64,000 nucleotides of DNA from Patagioenas fasciata (GCF_037038585.1 NC_092521.1:52274398-52338397); one strand, 5' to 3'. Shown: positions 24,201 to 38,217, numbered from the stretch's first letter. The notes: generated from the letters alone by a model not told the origin. Program-made: numbers and translations.

Positions 24201-27200
24201 GACTTTTGAGGCTTAGATCTAGCTATATGTCAAAGGAATCAAAAAATAAAGTGATTCTTCATCAAATAAATATAATGACAGTGTAAAAATATTGTGTAGT
24301 CCAAAGCAAATGCAGAAAAACTGTTATTGGTTGAACTAATTAAGGAAGCTGGAAATGAGAAAATACCTTTCCTCACTTCTTCTCAGCAAGCTCCTCAGTT
24401 TTTCTCAGCAGTTCAAACAGCCACACCACTATCTCATGAAATCACCAGGCTGGCCTTTCACATAATGGCATGTAATGTGTATCTAAGAAGTGAGTAGCCA
24501 AACGAAACCAAAACACTGAGAATTAAGAAAGAGTTGCTGCCTCTTCAGGTCAATCCCAGGAACTTCACGAAATCTGTATGGCAATCAGAGATTATGTCAC
24601 GCAGACAGACCTGAACTGGACTGGTTGGAAGGTACAATAAACTCTCAGTACCATGGTTACATTAGGCTGATGCTGCTGTGTCCACTGCCCCACCATGGTG
24701 CAGTCCAGACATGCGCACTAGAACAACCTGAATTAGTGCAAAAACTAGTGTCAAACTGAAGGTTAATGGAAAATGGACTTCTTTCTGCAAATCCTGAACC
24801 AGAAAGGGGAAAAACTAATATAGGTTAGCTACAATAATAGAAACAAAAATGCAGCTATTCTCAAGAAAAAAACACTTCAGCTATAGGCAGGAATGTCTGG
24901 AGGACAAGATTTACTTTGAGCTGACCCAGAAGCAGCCAAAGTTGTAACAATACATATATTTGTGTGATCACCTATCCCATCCTTAGGGTTGTGGAAAACC
25001 TCTGATGTATACACTGAGTCTAGTGTCTTCATGCACTTACACTTAAAATTCTTCACCAAAAAGGTGCCATCCTGTTTGAGTTTTGAAAATTGTTCGGAGG
25101 TATGTGTGCCCCATGAATGGACAAGTGCAGAAATGACAGGTTTGCACACAATAATAGGTGACTGAATCCACATCTATGTGCCTAAATAAGTGTGTGTGTA
25201 CTCACAGTGGAACAAGGATCCTGACGGGCTGCAATTTGTCATTTTCGTACCTGCATAACCCCAGGAGGTAGCATCCCTTATAAGAAGCAACAGTTTCTTA
25301 GTGTTATTATTCATTATTCATATTATATAGGGTTAAGACATATGAAGACATCTTCCACCTTCAAAACTCAAAGGCAGCACTAAAAAACAAAATCTGAATG
25401 TAATTACAAGTAATGTAAAGAAATGTTCTTGCAAGTTTTCTCATAGAAAGTGATTATGTCTGGAGGTGGATTATCAGATCATTTGGTCGTGATTCTATAA
25501 GTGGTTAATTGTGGTTGTTTAGGGAAAGTATATGAAAACTAAAGTAAATAGTGAATGTTTTGTCCTCTGATATGCTCCTACCCTTTGGCCACCTGAGCTC
25601 CAGGGTCTCCTCCAAAAACTGTTTGCACCTAGGCCATCTCACTTAATAAACATCTTCAGAAAATTATTCACAGCAACGCAAAGGTCTTTTTCTTGAGTGG
25701 CAGTAACTACTATATCCATCACTGACTATGAGAGATAGAATTCTTTTTCCCAGAGGCATTACTTCTTTACTATCAGGTTAGATCTTAGTTTTGCTTTTCC
25801 TCAGCCAGTCACTTGGTACTATAATATCCTCATGGGTTTACAGGTGAAAATCTACCTTTTGCTTATGTCTCTGCAAACACTAGTGACCAGGAGCCTACAA
25901 GCACAAAGCTCTTTCAAGCAGAAAGAGCTTTTGAAATAAGAGGTTTCTATAAATATGTTAGCTGTGCGGGTAAAACGTACGTAAGAGACAGTATGAACAG
26001 CAAGTTGTAGTTCCTAGGCAGCAGTACATAGAAGTTGAGTTTTTCATCGTTTGCCTGCAGGGTAAAAAATGAGATTGATAAATTATAGAATTTGAAAAAA
26101 CTATTGTGTTTTTCCTGTTTCTCAGAAACACGGATCCTTTGTTGAGGTTTCAAGTTCAGTGTATGTGAGAGATCTGTATTCTGGAGCTACCTTGAAAAAA
26201 TGGTCCCAGGTAAGAGAAAAATACTTAAGAAGCAGGATTAGCATCAGAACTTTAAGGACTATTACAAGGTTTTAGAAAAATCAGACTATAGAAATGTTTT
26301 TCAGACTTTTGAGAAAAGTTGTACTAAGGTGGTATCTTTATTTTACTAATGAAAGAAAATGTTGAGAGCTAATTCTAAAATTTGTTACTTATGGTTTCAA
26401 AAAAGATAAACCTAAAAACAAGACATTATTGACTATTAAACACTTGGAATAATGAATGAGTTGATTTTCATCCCTTTTGACACAAAATTTATATAAGAAA
26501 CCTCTGTATGTACTCTTTTTACCAGGTAGCAGTATGAGCTGGATTTCCTGTTCACTGTGGAAGCAGATCTGTATCATCATCTTGAAACAGTCTCTTAGAA
26601 ATATTTTCATAGTGTGCAACATTTGTTTTAATCTTTTCCACATGATCTTCACTGAGATGAATAAATATTTCCATAAAACCATGTATTCATATCAATGGGA
26701 AGAAGAGCTTTGCCATACAAAATGAAAGTTGCAGTCTGAATTTCCCATGATCTTATTAAATACTAGGAAGTAATTGGGGGATAAAAAGATGAAATATTAA
26801 AACTATAAACAATAACTAGTATAGTGATACAAATCAAATCAGAAATTTTATTTTGCAGGAAAATACAAACACAAAGATGAACGGGAGTAAAGTACCTCTA
26901 GACATAGTCAGAAAGATGGAGAGGAAGAACAGTTAACAGATAAGCACAAAACAGGTGAAGAAAACAGAAACAGCTCTGGCCAGACACAGGTACAGCTATG
27001 CCCACACTGCCCTCCAAGAAAGGACCAGGTCCTTGGGGACGGTTCCCATCACACTTGCACCACATATTAGCAGACCTGTTCACTGGGAATCTGTGCAAAC
27101 TGTCATTCAATGCCATTCCCACCTAGCAGATACCTAAAGGATTTTTACTTATAGCCCAGGAAATCAGCAACCGGTTGATCCTTCTACAGCCTTCTGCCAT

Positions 27201-28176
27201 TCTCTACAGTCTCATCTGCAGAGTATGTGAATGTGTGGTTGATGCCGAGCAGGTAAGCATGGCCACAGTCTTGCCCAGAGAAGACCTTCCTGTTACTATG
27301 CTGCACACAGACACCACCTGCACCTGCCAAGGTGGACACAGTTATCTCAAGGCCACTGGCCTGTTCCCTGGCTTCTAAATGTGGAGACTGACTCACATCT
27401 TTTGCAGCGCACCTTGTTTCACAGATCCCTAAGATGATGATGGTGAAGGAAAGTGTTTGTTCTGCTACAAAAAATGGTATCAGCACCTGGCCATCCAGCT
27501 GCTGCAAGAGCCATGTTTTTAATACCTGCTCAAATCATTGAAGAGCTACTTGACCAAGTAATGCTACTAAAATGAATGGTGTGGAAGCACTTAACTGGTC
27601 ACTGAAGAGAGTGAGTGAAGGGCTCACTAAATGATGCAGAGGACTGGCCCAATCTGACAGGCACTGTAGATAAAATTGAAATAAGGTATTTCCACTCATC
27701 TTAAGAACTTTTCACAGCATATCTTCAGCACTCTAGAGAATCCCTTATTGCAATTTATTGCATTCCAGCTGTGGGATGAGAGCGTGTGTGTTTATGTATG
27801 ACTAGATAGATAGTAAGAAATGTATAGTCTTGATATCAGCCAACACCACCTTGCTTAATATCCTCCATGTGGTAGCCAAGGTGCTACAATTTAAAGCAAA
27901 TATGTCTATACATTGGAATATTTTGTTCTAGTTATATTGCATCACCTCATTGCAAAAGTCTTAGTGTCATTAAATGATAAATTCTTTTTCAAACAGCATT
28001 TGTTGAAAGGTTTACTTATCCAGTCTTTTGAAATACCAGCTACAGGATGTACTGGTTGTTTCTGAATGCACAATAAAAAAGGAGGGTGAAAGAAGATCAA
28101 AACACACGGACTCAGTTAACTGTGTACAGGCCATGAATGGCACTGTGTTGTAAGTTGAGAAAGCACACTTCAATAC
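21207..28176. other. Unassigned noncoding sequence
   Basis: About 7 kb without a recognisable gene or transposon. The larger open frames (24877-25173 -, 26389-26682 -, 27184-27507 -) have no familiar domain. Parts of it (about 22430-22760 and 24360-24720) could be eroded repeats that I cannot identify. Confidence 0.45.
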
Positions 28177-28450
28177 TCATAGAAACCTATAAAACAGAGC
28201 TGAAGAGGTTATCTAGGTTATTTCTTCACCCTAAGGATGAACTGTCTTTCCTGATGGATGTCCCTCCAATCAGTCCTTAAAGGCAATCTGACAGATTCCA
28301 GTGTTTCTCCTGGCAATCTACTTTGGCACTTCAATGCTTTGTTAAAAGAATATTCCTCATCCTTAACTCAAGTCCTCAACTTAGTATTCCCTGCCTTAGA
28401 GAAACAGCAGATGTAGAAAATAATTTTATCTTCCTTCTTGTAGCTGCTTT
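28177..28450 (-). mobile_element. Ancient CR1 3' fragment
   Basis: Minus-oriented. It begins with TCATAGAAACCTATAAAACAG and continues GGTTATCTAGGTTATTTC, then CAGATTCCAGTGTTTCTCC, GGCAATCTACTTTGGCACTTC and GTTAAAAGAATATTCCTCATCC. This follows the order of the CR1 3' region seen in old amniote copies but with many changes. It is probably much older than the other CR1s here. Confidence 0.6.
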
Positions 28451-28640
28451 TTGCAGCTTTTAATTGATGACCTCTGGGAAGATGAAAAAAGTTAAGATTG
28501 TAGGAAAGGAGAAATATTCAGTAACTTCCATGGCTCTATCTGTTCAATCTTACATCTGCATGATTCTACAGTTTATGTGTTTCTTCTTAAAATTTGTTTC
28601 TCATTCATATCCTTACTAAATTCAACACCCATGCAAGCCT

Positions 28641-28662
28641 GTTTTCGCTCTGCAGCGAAAAC
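28641..28662. other. Perfect 9-bp hairpin with CpGs in the stem
   Basis: GTTTTCGCT and AGCGAAAAC are exact reverse complements around a 4-nt loop (CTGC). Each arm carries one CpG, which is scarce in the surroundings. It lies in the gap between two old CR1-like blocks. Confidence 0.7.
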
Positions 28663-28724
28663 CATGCCAGTACACTAGAGGATGGTATGACTTCATATAT
28701 CTTAAGGGTAGTGCATTAGTTTAT

Positions 28725-28925
28725 ATACATCATAGCGTGCTGTTTGCTTTGCATGACTCATGTTCAGCTTGTGAGCTATTGTAACCAATACCCTTCTCTG
28801 CAGTATTGCCACATAGTCGTCACTCTCCACTCTGCGTCTGTATGTGACTATCCCTAGCTATGTTTGCATTTCTGTTTATTAAATTACATTCTATTTTTCT
28901 CTAAGTCATTCTTCTCATTTGAACA
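28725..28925 (-). mobile_element. Ancient CR1/L3-like ORF2 fragment
   Basis: The plus strand reads GAGCTATTGTAACCAATACCC, TTCTCTGCAGTATTGCCAC and GTGACTATCCC...TTTGCATTTCTGTTTATTAAATTACATTCTATTTTTCTC. This parallels, in antisense, a reverse-transcriptase region common to old amniote CR1-type repeats (TTTGCATTTGTCTTTATTGAATTTCATC in better-preserved copies). It may belong to the same insertion as 28177-28450. An A run (about 28929-28943) follows. Confidence 0.5.
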
Positions 28926-28944
28926 ACAACCAAAAAAAAAAAAA

Positions 28945-31900
28945 AGTTAAAAACATCTAATCCTATCCTTCAACAAGTTTTCAATCCTTAGGAGCTCCAC
29001 ATCTAGTAGTCTCCTAAGTTTATGGAGCGCTTCTCCAAATGGGAAGCAGAAAAAAAAATCCCAAGGTGATGATGTTGCATGTGTGTATGTTGTGATATTT
29101 ATATGCCTACCAAATTAAATAGTCAGGTATGCTAGAACAATACTTATTCATTTAGTTCTGAGAACTAATGTAAAACCAGAGCTATCCAGGCGAAGATGTA
29201 TTTTGTTCCACCCTCTAAAACTACACATAAAGAAAAGTCTTTCCTGATATTTTTCAGTCAGACAGACAGTCCTTTGAAACCAATGAGAAAATGGTTATTT
29301 TCAAGCATTGTATGTGCTGCTGCAGTAGTTTGAAAGTACAAGGAAAGAAAAAGCTCCTATAATAAATCTATGTCATGGATATTTTTTCATTCTCAAGATG
29401 ACTGATCTCAGGTTGTAAAAGTAATCTTTTTCAGACTCTTCTCATTCAATTTGAGAGTAATGCTTTCCTTTAGATGCCAAGAGGAGTGTGAGTACTGAGG
29501 ATGACCTCACTTTCAAATGAAGGAATAAAAAAGGCAGCTAATTATCAGTGCTGGACAAAGCACTGTCTAGTTATCATCAAATTCTCATGAAAATGTCTTT
29601 TTTTCATTGAAAGATATTCAAGGGACAGATGGGCAAGGGTTTTTTAATGTTTAAAATAGTCTCTTTTGTGTTTAGAAGTAATGATACATGAACATTTGTC
29701 AGCAAATGGCCTGAGGCAGATCTCGGCAAGGAGGTAAAGAAGCTTGACAGTTGTAGAGGACCAAATATTATTTCAAACACTTTCCAGAATACACAAAATA
29801 TTTTCTTATATGCATAAGACATATACAGAAACTAAATCATGCACTTTATTTTTTTATAATTTAAGTGCGTGACTTCCTTAACAGTGAGAGATTAATAAAT
29901 TCTTCTTGGATCCCACTTCCGCTTTTTCTATGCAGTTCTACAGATAACTCACTTTTGTGCTATTCCTCCACAACCCCTTTTTCTGGTATTAATAACATCA
30001 GTAGAAAGAAGGAGTACCGAGCTGAAATATTTGTTTCTCAGGTTGCAAAGAGAGGAGCCCTGCGTTTAGTGCAAACACAGGGGCTCCTGCATGTGAATGG
30101 ACTACACTCCAGAATAGGCAATAAAGTCTCAAAAATTGACTTCAGAAGTATCCTAACCAAGGGCAGTTTTTTTGAAGCTACTGTTCATTATTTCTCTTTA
30201 GTACAGTCTAGCCCATCCAAAGGAATAAAATTGTCCTGGTCAATAACAACAGCAGGATGACCTGTTCAGGTGAATGACTTGGATATGCTGAAGGCAACTA
30301 GGCTTAAAAGAATCCTAAAGACTGAAATATCTGGGTATTTCTGCTTAATACATGAGTAGTGACAAACAAGAGATATGTGTGAATGTAATTCCTGTTCTCT
30401 CCCTGCTGAAGAGGACAAAATCCTTCATCTCTTGGAAAAAAGTCTGCAGTATTATCAAGACTTCTGGTGAGAGCAGTGGTCATAGTCAGAGGAGGTACAC
30501 ATGCACCATATGCTTGGAGAGAGCAGTAAGATCACCTCAGACCAAATCTTTCCAACAGGGATATCTAGGAGAGTCACGAGGGTCACTGAGGTGCATTGTT
30601 TCCTGAACGTCCCAGAAACATGCCAAAAAACTACTGCCTTCAAGCTTAACTGAAAGTTACTGTGGGAGCAATATTAATTTTGGGAACACCTAGCAATCGT
30701 TCCACCACTTTGGCTACATTTCAGACTGTCATGCTGCAAGTGAGAAATATGTTTATTTCACACTGGTAAAAAGTAATCACAGAGGAGATGGAAAAAGGAA
30801 TATTCATGAGGCATAATGAAAGTTGTTATTAGCTTAATGTGTATCCCTTCTTAAAGCTCCTTTTTTTTACATATTCAAGAAAAGCACACAGATGGTACCA
30901 CATAGTCATGAAAATATTTCAGTATTTTCAAGGGGTGTATGGAAGACAAAACAAAGCAGCTGTAACTTTAAATCCCAATAATTTAAAGGATGAGATGTTG
31001 CTCTGTCATTATTATAACTCATAAAAAATGTATTGTTGCCATAACAACCACCTCATCACATGTGAGACTGCCTGAAAAACTAAAGCTTTCTTTAATCAGT
31101 CAGATACATGGGCCCAAACCTGAAAATAATTCACCATACATTCATGACACTTTCTCTCTTTCTTGTAAAATGAACTTTAATGCACACGATTCCTTTTTAA
31201 CAATCATTATTTTTTAAGAAATCTATCATCAAAAGAGTCTAATGAATTCTATTTTTCCTCCTAGGCAATAGAAAATTTTGTGTCTGGCAATGACTGCATT
31301 TTTTCAGACGGAATAGGGTCAATGAATCCATTCAGTGTGCATTCTCTTCATTGCCATTATTTTCCTGAGGCTCCACTGTGTATTATTTGAATAACACTCA
31401 ACATAAATCCCAGATGGTGGCAGGACTTGCAAATAATCTAGTGTGGCAGCCCCTGTACACATGCAAGGATTCATGGAAGAGAACCGTATTTTAATGGCAA
31501 TAGAAGGTGGGCCACCTGGCTCCATGTGATAAAAAGCCTACAGTAATGCAACCGCATTTCCGAGTCCTAAGGGCCTGAGACAGATGGCTGAGCACATGGC
31601 CTGTTACTGAACTTGTAAGTCCAAGCAGAAACATATAGTACAGTTGGTCACGAGGAAGGATGGGCAACATGTCCACATACCCTATGGCAGGCCACCCCAC
31701 ACACTGCTGCAGGGCATAAGCCTCTGGTGAGACTGGGAGCAGTGCAATCACACTGCTCTTGGCTGCCCAGAAGTCATCTCTGCAGCACTGGCCACTTCAT
31801 TCCTCTCCCAGACCTCCAAGGGAAATGGCTCCCTCAGGCTGTGGCACACTCGGGCTGAAGCCTTCAGCCCAAAGCATCCAGCAGATGGATTTTGCATCTG

Positions 31901-34900
31901 AAGTCCCATTCCTAGGTAGTCTAATCATAAAGTTAGCATTTAGCTACGGACATCGGTTGAGTCGAGAACAAAAATTTCAGCCTTGATGAAGCAGGAGCTT
32001 AAATTATGCTCTCCAAATTTTAGTTTTTACAAACTGGCGTTTTCCAGCAAACTGTTATTTTCTTTGATTTTGGTCTGCCATCTCTCGTCTGCAAAGCAAA
32101 TGATATTTAATGTGCTCCATTTGATAATAAATGTAATATATTTCTTCTTTCAATGTGGGCTTTTTCTTCAAATATTGCACATTTTCATTCTTAAGTCCTC
32201 TTAAGCAATATTCAATAAGCAAATAATTTTTTCTCTACCATATTTTCCTCTTATTTAAATACGCTTAAATCTTGTTTTCAACTTTAGAAACATTCTTTGA
32301 GTTTTATACGTCAAAATGCTTTGCCTCAAATCCTCTAGTAATGTTGCTTTGTGTTTCCCAAATGACTTTGTGCTCATATATTCACAGGTGGTAAGTGCCC
32401 AAACTAACTTTATAAGTGGAAGGACTGTTGTGCACTAATCATTCTGCAGTTCAGACTTCAGCAGATATCCCTTTTCATGCATTTATTATGCAGATGGAAC
32501 AGCTCAGAAATATGTTTCTCCTTCAACTGAAATCCTATTGTATTCTGCTATGATGCATTTGTTTCCATACTTCCACAGACTATACAAAATCAACTTCTAA
32601 AAAAAGGAGAAAACAGGAAACAAACATGGAGTATTTATACGGTTCTGAGGAATATATATTTGATGTCAGTGGATGGTGGATTAGAGAAATCATGGGTCTG
32701 ATTCATTCTGGTAATTTCTTCTGTTATTCTACAGAAATGCACAAGCAGTTGGTAAAACACCAGTCCTTGGCATACAGCTGCCTCACTGATAGCTTCCACC
32801 CACAGGGGAGGTGGGGATTAGAAATGACTTTGGTAAAGTTTTATGGAAAAGAGGAAGATAAAAAAGAGGAAGACAGGACAAAACCATGAGTGAATTCAAA
32901 CTGTTGGAAAACACATGCTGAGCCACAGGCACTGTGAGCAGTAATTTTAGGAGAAGTGGTTGCTTGCTTCTTGAACTGCTATCTGAAAGGTCCCTCAAAA
33001 CGTTAATATGCTTTTGTAAATATTTTAGGTCGCTCCAGAAATACAGCAAAAGATTCTTCCCTAAAACCCAGCTCCCTGTCCAATCAGTTCTGAACCACAA
33101 AGAATTACCTGTTTATTTTCCTCATATTCCTATTAAAAGGTTATATGTTAAACTCATGACTAATGAGAGGAAAAATAATGGTGTTCAACCCCCACTCCCA
33201 AATGAATCCCTCCAAGAAATTTTTCATGTTAAATGTTGAGATCCTTACACAAGTGTATTTCAAATACACACGAGCATGATATTCTTGCATATTTAACTGT
33301 GTTTTCCTATATAAAACCTGCTTTCTGTCTCACAGACTGAATAACTAGCTGAGATGTCCCCTCTGGCCACATTTAAAACCTTGATTATAATCCTTGATGA
33401 AATAGGGAAGTGAACAATCTTTGTATTTAATCAGAATAAATTAAACTAATGAGCTTTTCTGGCAGATTTATCACTTTTCTTATGGATGAACTTCCACTGG
33501 CTGATCATTTGCAAGCCAAAAAAAAAAAGTCTTACATAAGGGGTGGGGGCCATGTTTTAATTGAAAATAGTATGTTCCTGATATCTTCCTAAGAAAAATT
33601 GAATTTGTGTTTTTTCTTCACACTTATATGAGGACCAGATAGGAAGGGTCAAAGGCAAAGGCAAAGCTCAGAGCTGAGATTCAGCAATGAGATAAAGAGA
33701 TGCAGGACAGTGTCAGGGTTGGGTTTAGCTAATAGCAGTCCCACCCAATACTAGGAGATAGGCTTTAGTCCTTTGTCATCACATTCATGTAGTGTCAGTG
33801 GGTGACTCTTTTAGCATCCCTGTGAAATACATAAACCAAAAAAAGTTTAATTGCATGTACATATTTAGGATTATATATGCAAAAAGGTAATATTGTCCAT
33901 TTAAATCCAAGCAGCTGTTGAACAACTTTTACATTTCCTGTGGGAGAAGAAGCAAGAATCAGAGAGGAGAGCCTTTCTCCTCAATCTCCAAGCCTGTTTC
34001 AAGCTCTGCCTGAACAAAAAGATGCCCCCTCTTCACGTTTATCTCAGGGCTGTACCAGTGTTTGTGGAGGGTCTGTCCAGAGTTTCCTGTGCTGCTTCTC
34101 TCTTTTTCCTACGTCTACAACCCCAGCAATGTCACCTTCACATGTAAGGCTAATGCTTACACTGAGTCACAAATGCCTGTGGTCTGGGAAATGTTTTCAG
34201 TTTAATTTAATCTTCTCTGTAAGAATACCAGGAAGATCTTTGTGGCTGGGGCAAAGACTCTGTTCCATTGCACACTTATCAAACTACCTGAGACACTTTA
34301 CAATAGCTGTCAATGTCCTTGACTCCTGAGCTGCAGGTACAAAGAAATAAAACTGTTTTTCCACATAAATTTAAAAAGACACAGAAAGACACCAATATTT
34401 GCCTTCTGAACTTCTAGGAAAAGCACAAAGATATTGAAGGGTTATTTTCAATAACAGTTCAGAGTTGGCTGAAAGCATAACAGGAGAAGACATTTCCAGT
34501 GTGAGGTGACAGGCAGTTCAAGAGAGCTGTGATCATGCATAAACTTTGATGGGCACCAGTTAGCAACAAGACCACAGATGGTGTAGCAATAAACAAAGTT
34601 CAAGGCATGAAAGAATACAGAAACCTCTATATCTGGGAAACATTAATTTCCCCTTGCAATTTTTTTCTCCTGACAATCAGATAAAGCGTGGGAGGCCAGT
34701 TGTCTGCAAAGCGAAGGCAGACACTGCTCAATAGTCCCCAAAAGGGGGGACTCAGTCACTGCTTAAGGAGAATCACAGGTCTGAGCCAATTACTGCAGAC
34801 TTTGTACACACCACACACTTGCTTCTTTATCCTATTTAGATAGGAAAGTATTTTGAAATTAAATTCTACACCTTTGTTTTCAGACCTCTTTCTGATGTGC

Positions 34901-35461
34901 TTTTAACAAGACAGAAGAAGGGAAGTGCTTAATGCTTCTACTTCTGATATTTTGGTCACTCATACTTGGTCACTTCAGACCAAATAATGCCTGCCCAAGA
35001 ACATGGATAAACTTTGTAGATGTGCCTTTTTCACAGACCGTTTGAGTTGCAGGCACCTTGTTAAAAGAAGAGAGCAATGCTGTCTTCTATTGCAGACAAA
35101 AGTTGTTCCAGATGCTATCATCTGGTAGCAAACTGGGGCATCAAAGGACTTCTCGTCCAGCAGAGCCCTCACAAGCCTGATCAATAAATCAACTGGATAT
35201 TGCTCAGCAGGACACTCTTTCTATAATTATTTTTTTCTGACTTTCTTCTTATCTCATGAAATAACAGGTGAGAAAAATATTCCATCCGGAAGCAAATCAA
35301 GAAACAGAGATAGATAGCAAAAGTAGTGGTGAAATAGCTGCTTCATTACAGAGTAACAGACTCCCAACATTTGACTGATGTTCCCACAGCAGAAAAACCA
35401 AACAAGCTCTGGTTACTGACATTCATTTTTCTTCCTTCTGATCTCTTCTGTCTGTCGACCA
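28945..35461. other. Unassigned noncoding sequence
   Basis: About 6.5 kb with no recognisable gene. The largest ORFs are 131 codons (29865-30260, +) and 129 codons (33940-34329, +), both without known domains. A G+C-richer patch at about 31540-31910 contains a near-perfect palindrome at 31852-31870 and open frames on both strands, but I see no identifiable product. Confidence 0.45.
31852..31870. other. Near-perfect 19-bp palindrome
   Basis: GGGCTGAAG and CTTCAGCCC are exact reverse complements around one central C. It is a dyad site or hairpin of unknown role in a locally G+C-rich patch. Confidence 0.7.
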
Positions 35462-35738
35462 ACGACAGAACCCAAGAGAATGGCTGGAAGATGTGCCAGG
35501 AGAGGTTCAGGTTGGACATTGGGAAAAGGTTCTTCACCCAGAGGGTGGTGGAGCACTGGAACAGGCTCCCCAGGGAGGTGTCACGGCCCCAAGCCTGACA
35601 GTGTTCAAGAAGAGACTGAACAACAGCTTCAGACACATGGTATGAACTGTGGGGTTGTCACGTGCCGGGACAGGAGTTGGACTCAATGATCCTTGTGGGT
35701 CCCTTCCGACTCAGGACATTCTATGATTCTATGATTCC
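35462..35738 (+). mobile_element. CR1 LINE 3' fragment (different subfamily)
   Basis: Plus-oriented CR1 with the end of ORF2 still partly readable: the frame open at 35371-35598 gives [19 protein letters not shown] followed by NRLPREV. Next come GGCCCCAAGCCTGACAG, GGACTCAATGATCCTTGTGG, GTCCCTTCCGACTCAGGACA and TTCTATGATTCTATGATTCC. The GACTCAGGACATTCTATGA ending differs from the copies ending in CCAAACTATTCTATGA, so it is another subfamily. It matches the minus copy at 55439. Confidence 0.95.
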
Positions 35739-38125
35739 TACTGCATACCTCTTTCAGAAGTTGCAATCCTCTGATAATTGCTGCTGGATTCTCTCTAAGA
35801 AATGGATAAGATAGGGCTCCAAGCACACTATGCAAAGACAAGCCAAATAGAAACAGAAGTGATATTAAATTCCATGGCAGTCCTACTTTCCTTTTGTCTA
35901 TGTTTGCTCCTTCTGAGTGTCTACAGTTTCAGTGTAGCACACATGGAGAATTTAATTAAGGAGAGCCAATGGAAGCAAACATCCCCCTAGCCACCATGTG
36001 CTCTGATTTCAGTTTTAGAAGCTTGCGTGATTACTGCAGGAAGCAGTTATACAGAAAAGCATTTCTAAGTTGTTCTTCATTCTTATACTCTGTTTGATTA
36101 TATCTGGTAAATATTGTGCCCTTAAGTCATTTAATAATTCAGCTTTTCCACTTTGAAAAAATATTACTGCTGCATGAAAGGTTACCTAGAGGGCCAATTC
36201 TAATTACTGAATACATCCTGAATAAAAATATAAAAAATTATTTCCAAATGTTTACAAACCACAGCTTCAATAATATTCTTCTACTGGGGCAGCTTGCAGT
36301 GTGTCCATCTCACTCCATTTATCTTTCTGATTAAAATGCTAGGCTATCCTAGTTGTGGATTTCTTAATTTTTTTAAACAGGTGGCTGTTAAACTGAGTTC
36401 TGGTTGAGAGGACAGTATTGAAATATTGCAATTTGCAAGACACCTAACATTCGAATCCCCCATTAAATCCAAAACTATCCTCACAGGACACTAATTATGG
36501 AAATGCATTCATATATTTCAGTGATATTAGTTACACATCCACATCTGCCTCAGGCAGACAAATGAAAAAACACTGCTGTGAGTTAAACATGGAGCTGTCA
36601 GGCATATGAGAAGGTGGATGCTGCACTGCAGGCTATCAACTATTACAACAGAATTTCATGGCTATGCAGTTATAATTGTTCTGTAGCTGACAATTTCCAA
36701 ATACAGTCTTGGAATAGAAACAGGTAAAAATTAGAAGTTGGTTGTAACATTTCAGGACAAAAACCCCTGAGTTTTACATTGTTTACAGTCACTGACTGAG
36801 CATCTATTCATATGGAGTCATTAGACTATACCCTCCATCAGTTTACATGCTGTTAATTTGTGTAATAAAAAGTATAGCAAGCACATCCATACCTGTGAAG
36901 AGTATTTGCTAAAATAAAGCACTCAATTTCAACAATTTTTTTTGCTGTATTATAAGAAATTGTCCTATAACTGTACAATAAACAGTATTTGCAAGGATTT
37001 CTAAAAAATTACACGACAGTCATGTAGATTGATAACTCTTGGGGTATCTAAACAGGGGTATGATATTTAAGGTAAGCAAAGCCTTCTGAAGCGTTCCCTT
37101 ACAAACTGCAATGCAAAGTTCAGCAAAGGCAGTTGGAAGGCTTCTGTGAGCTTCAGGAAGGATTGATCAGACCATGACAAAAGCACTTCAGTCAAACATA
37201 AATAGAGCTCACATTCATTCAATATTGGTACATCACTGGTTTTAAAGAGAAAGAGGTTTTCTCTCTTATATAATTAAAAAGAACATCTTCATTCAAAGTG
37301 TGATGTAGAAACCCTTACAAGTAGACAAATCAAAACCAGGCTATTGGGTCACATACCTGCAACTCAAGCCCCTTGATTCCCAACAGATTTACAGTGTCTG
37401 TTCCAAATCATGAGGCACTTTTGTGTTTAAATTGCTACAGCGTTACTTTCAGCACTGCAACAATATGGGTGGTTTAAGGGGAGGTCATTTTCTTCACAGA
37501 AAAGATCTGCTACAGCTCCAAAGTCCTGACAGGAAAAAAAAAGTGACCTTGACTGACAACTGGCATACACTATTTCAAAGTGAGAGGCAAATATTTGACA
37601 AGGTTATAATAGACTCAAATAGACCTCTCCGAATGAATACTGTGTGCAGACTTAACGACAGCAGGACTCTGCCATGATGAGTGTATCTACCCATTTCTTC
37701 AGACTTCATGAGCACAGCAGGCCTGGGGGTAGAGGTGCTGGTCTCAGTTTGGGTTCTCACCTGGGGCTGAGGTCTGATTTACAACCAAGTGTGAGTATTC
37801 GTGCACCCAACAGGTGTCCATGACAAAGACAGCAGAGCTCTAACACAGGCACAAGCATAGAAACAGACACTGCAACCTTACTTTTGTTAACATTTGTTAA
37901 CCAAAGAGATTACATGAGAGGACAGCGCACTGCTTTCTGCTGACCTCAACTGTACCAGTACAATGGAAGATTCAGTCCCTCTCTGTTAACACATTATTAG
38001 TCTGCACAGCCCCTGATCTATCTGGTTGCTGGACTTAAAATGTGCTATTACAAAATACTTCATTTGTTTCCCATGGTCCCCTCTACGATGACCTCACCAG
38101 CTGAGGCACCTATAAGCTTTCATAA
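35739..38125. other. Unassigned noncoding sequence
   Basis: AT-rich. No gene or interspersed repeat recognised. Confidence 0.5.
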
Positions 38126-38217
38126 AAGAAATAAACAAAACAAGACAAAATGAAAACAAAACAAAACAAACAAAAAACCACAAACAAACAAACAAAAAAA
38201 ACCCACCACACACACAA
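38126..38217. repeat. A-rich (AAAAC)n/(CAAA)n tract ending in (CA)n
   Basis: Degenerate AAACA and CAAA units on the plus strand, closing with CCACCACACACACA. It resembles the tracts at 5754 and 12211. Confidence 0.85.

Noticed and set aside
29865..30260. 131-codon ORF (+)
   Set aside because: No recognisable motif or membrane/signal pattern of a known family. Length is compatible with chance in 64 kb of six-frame sequence.
33940..34329. 129-codon ORF (+)
   Set aside because: No known similarity, and no start context or splice signals that stand out.
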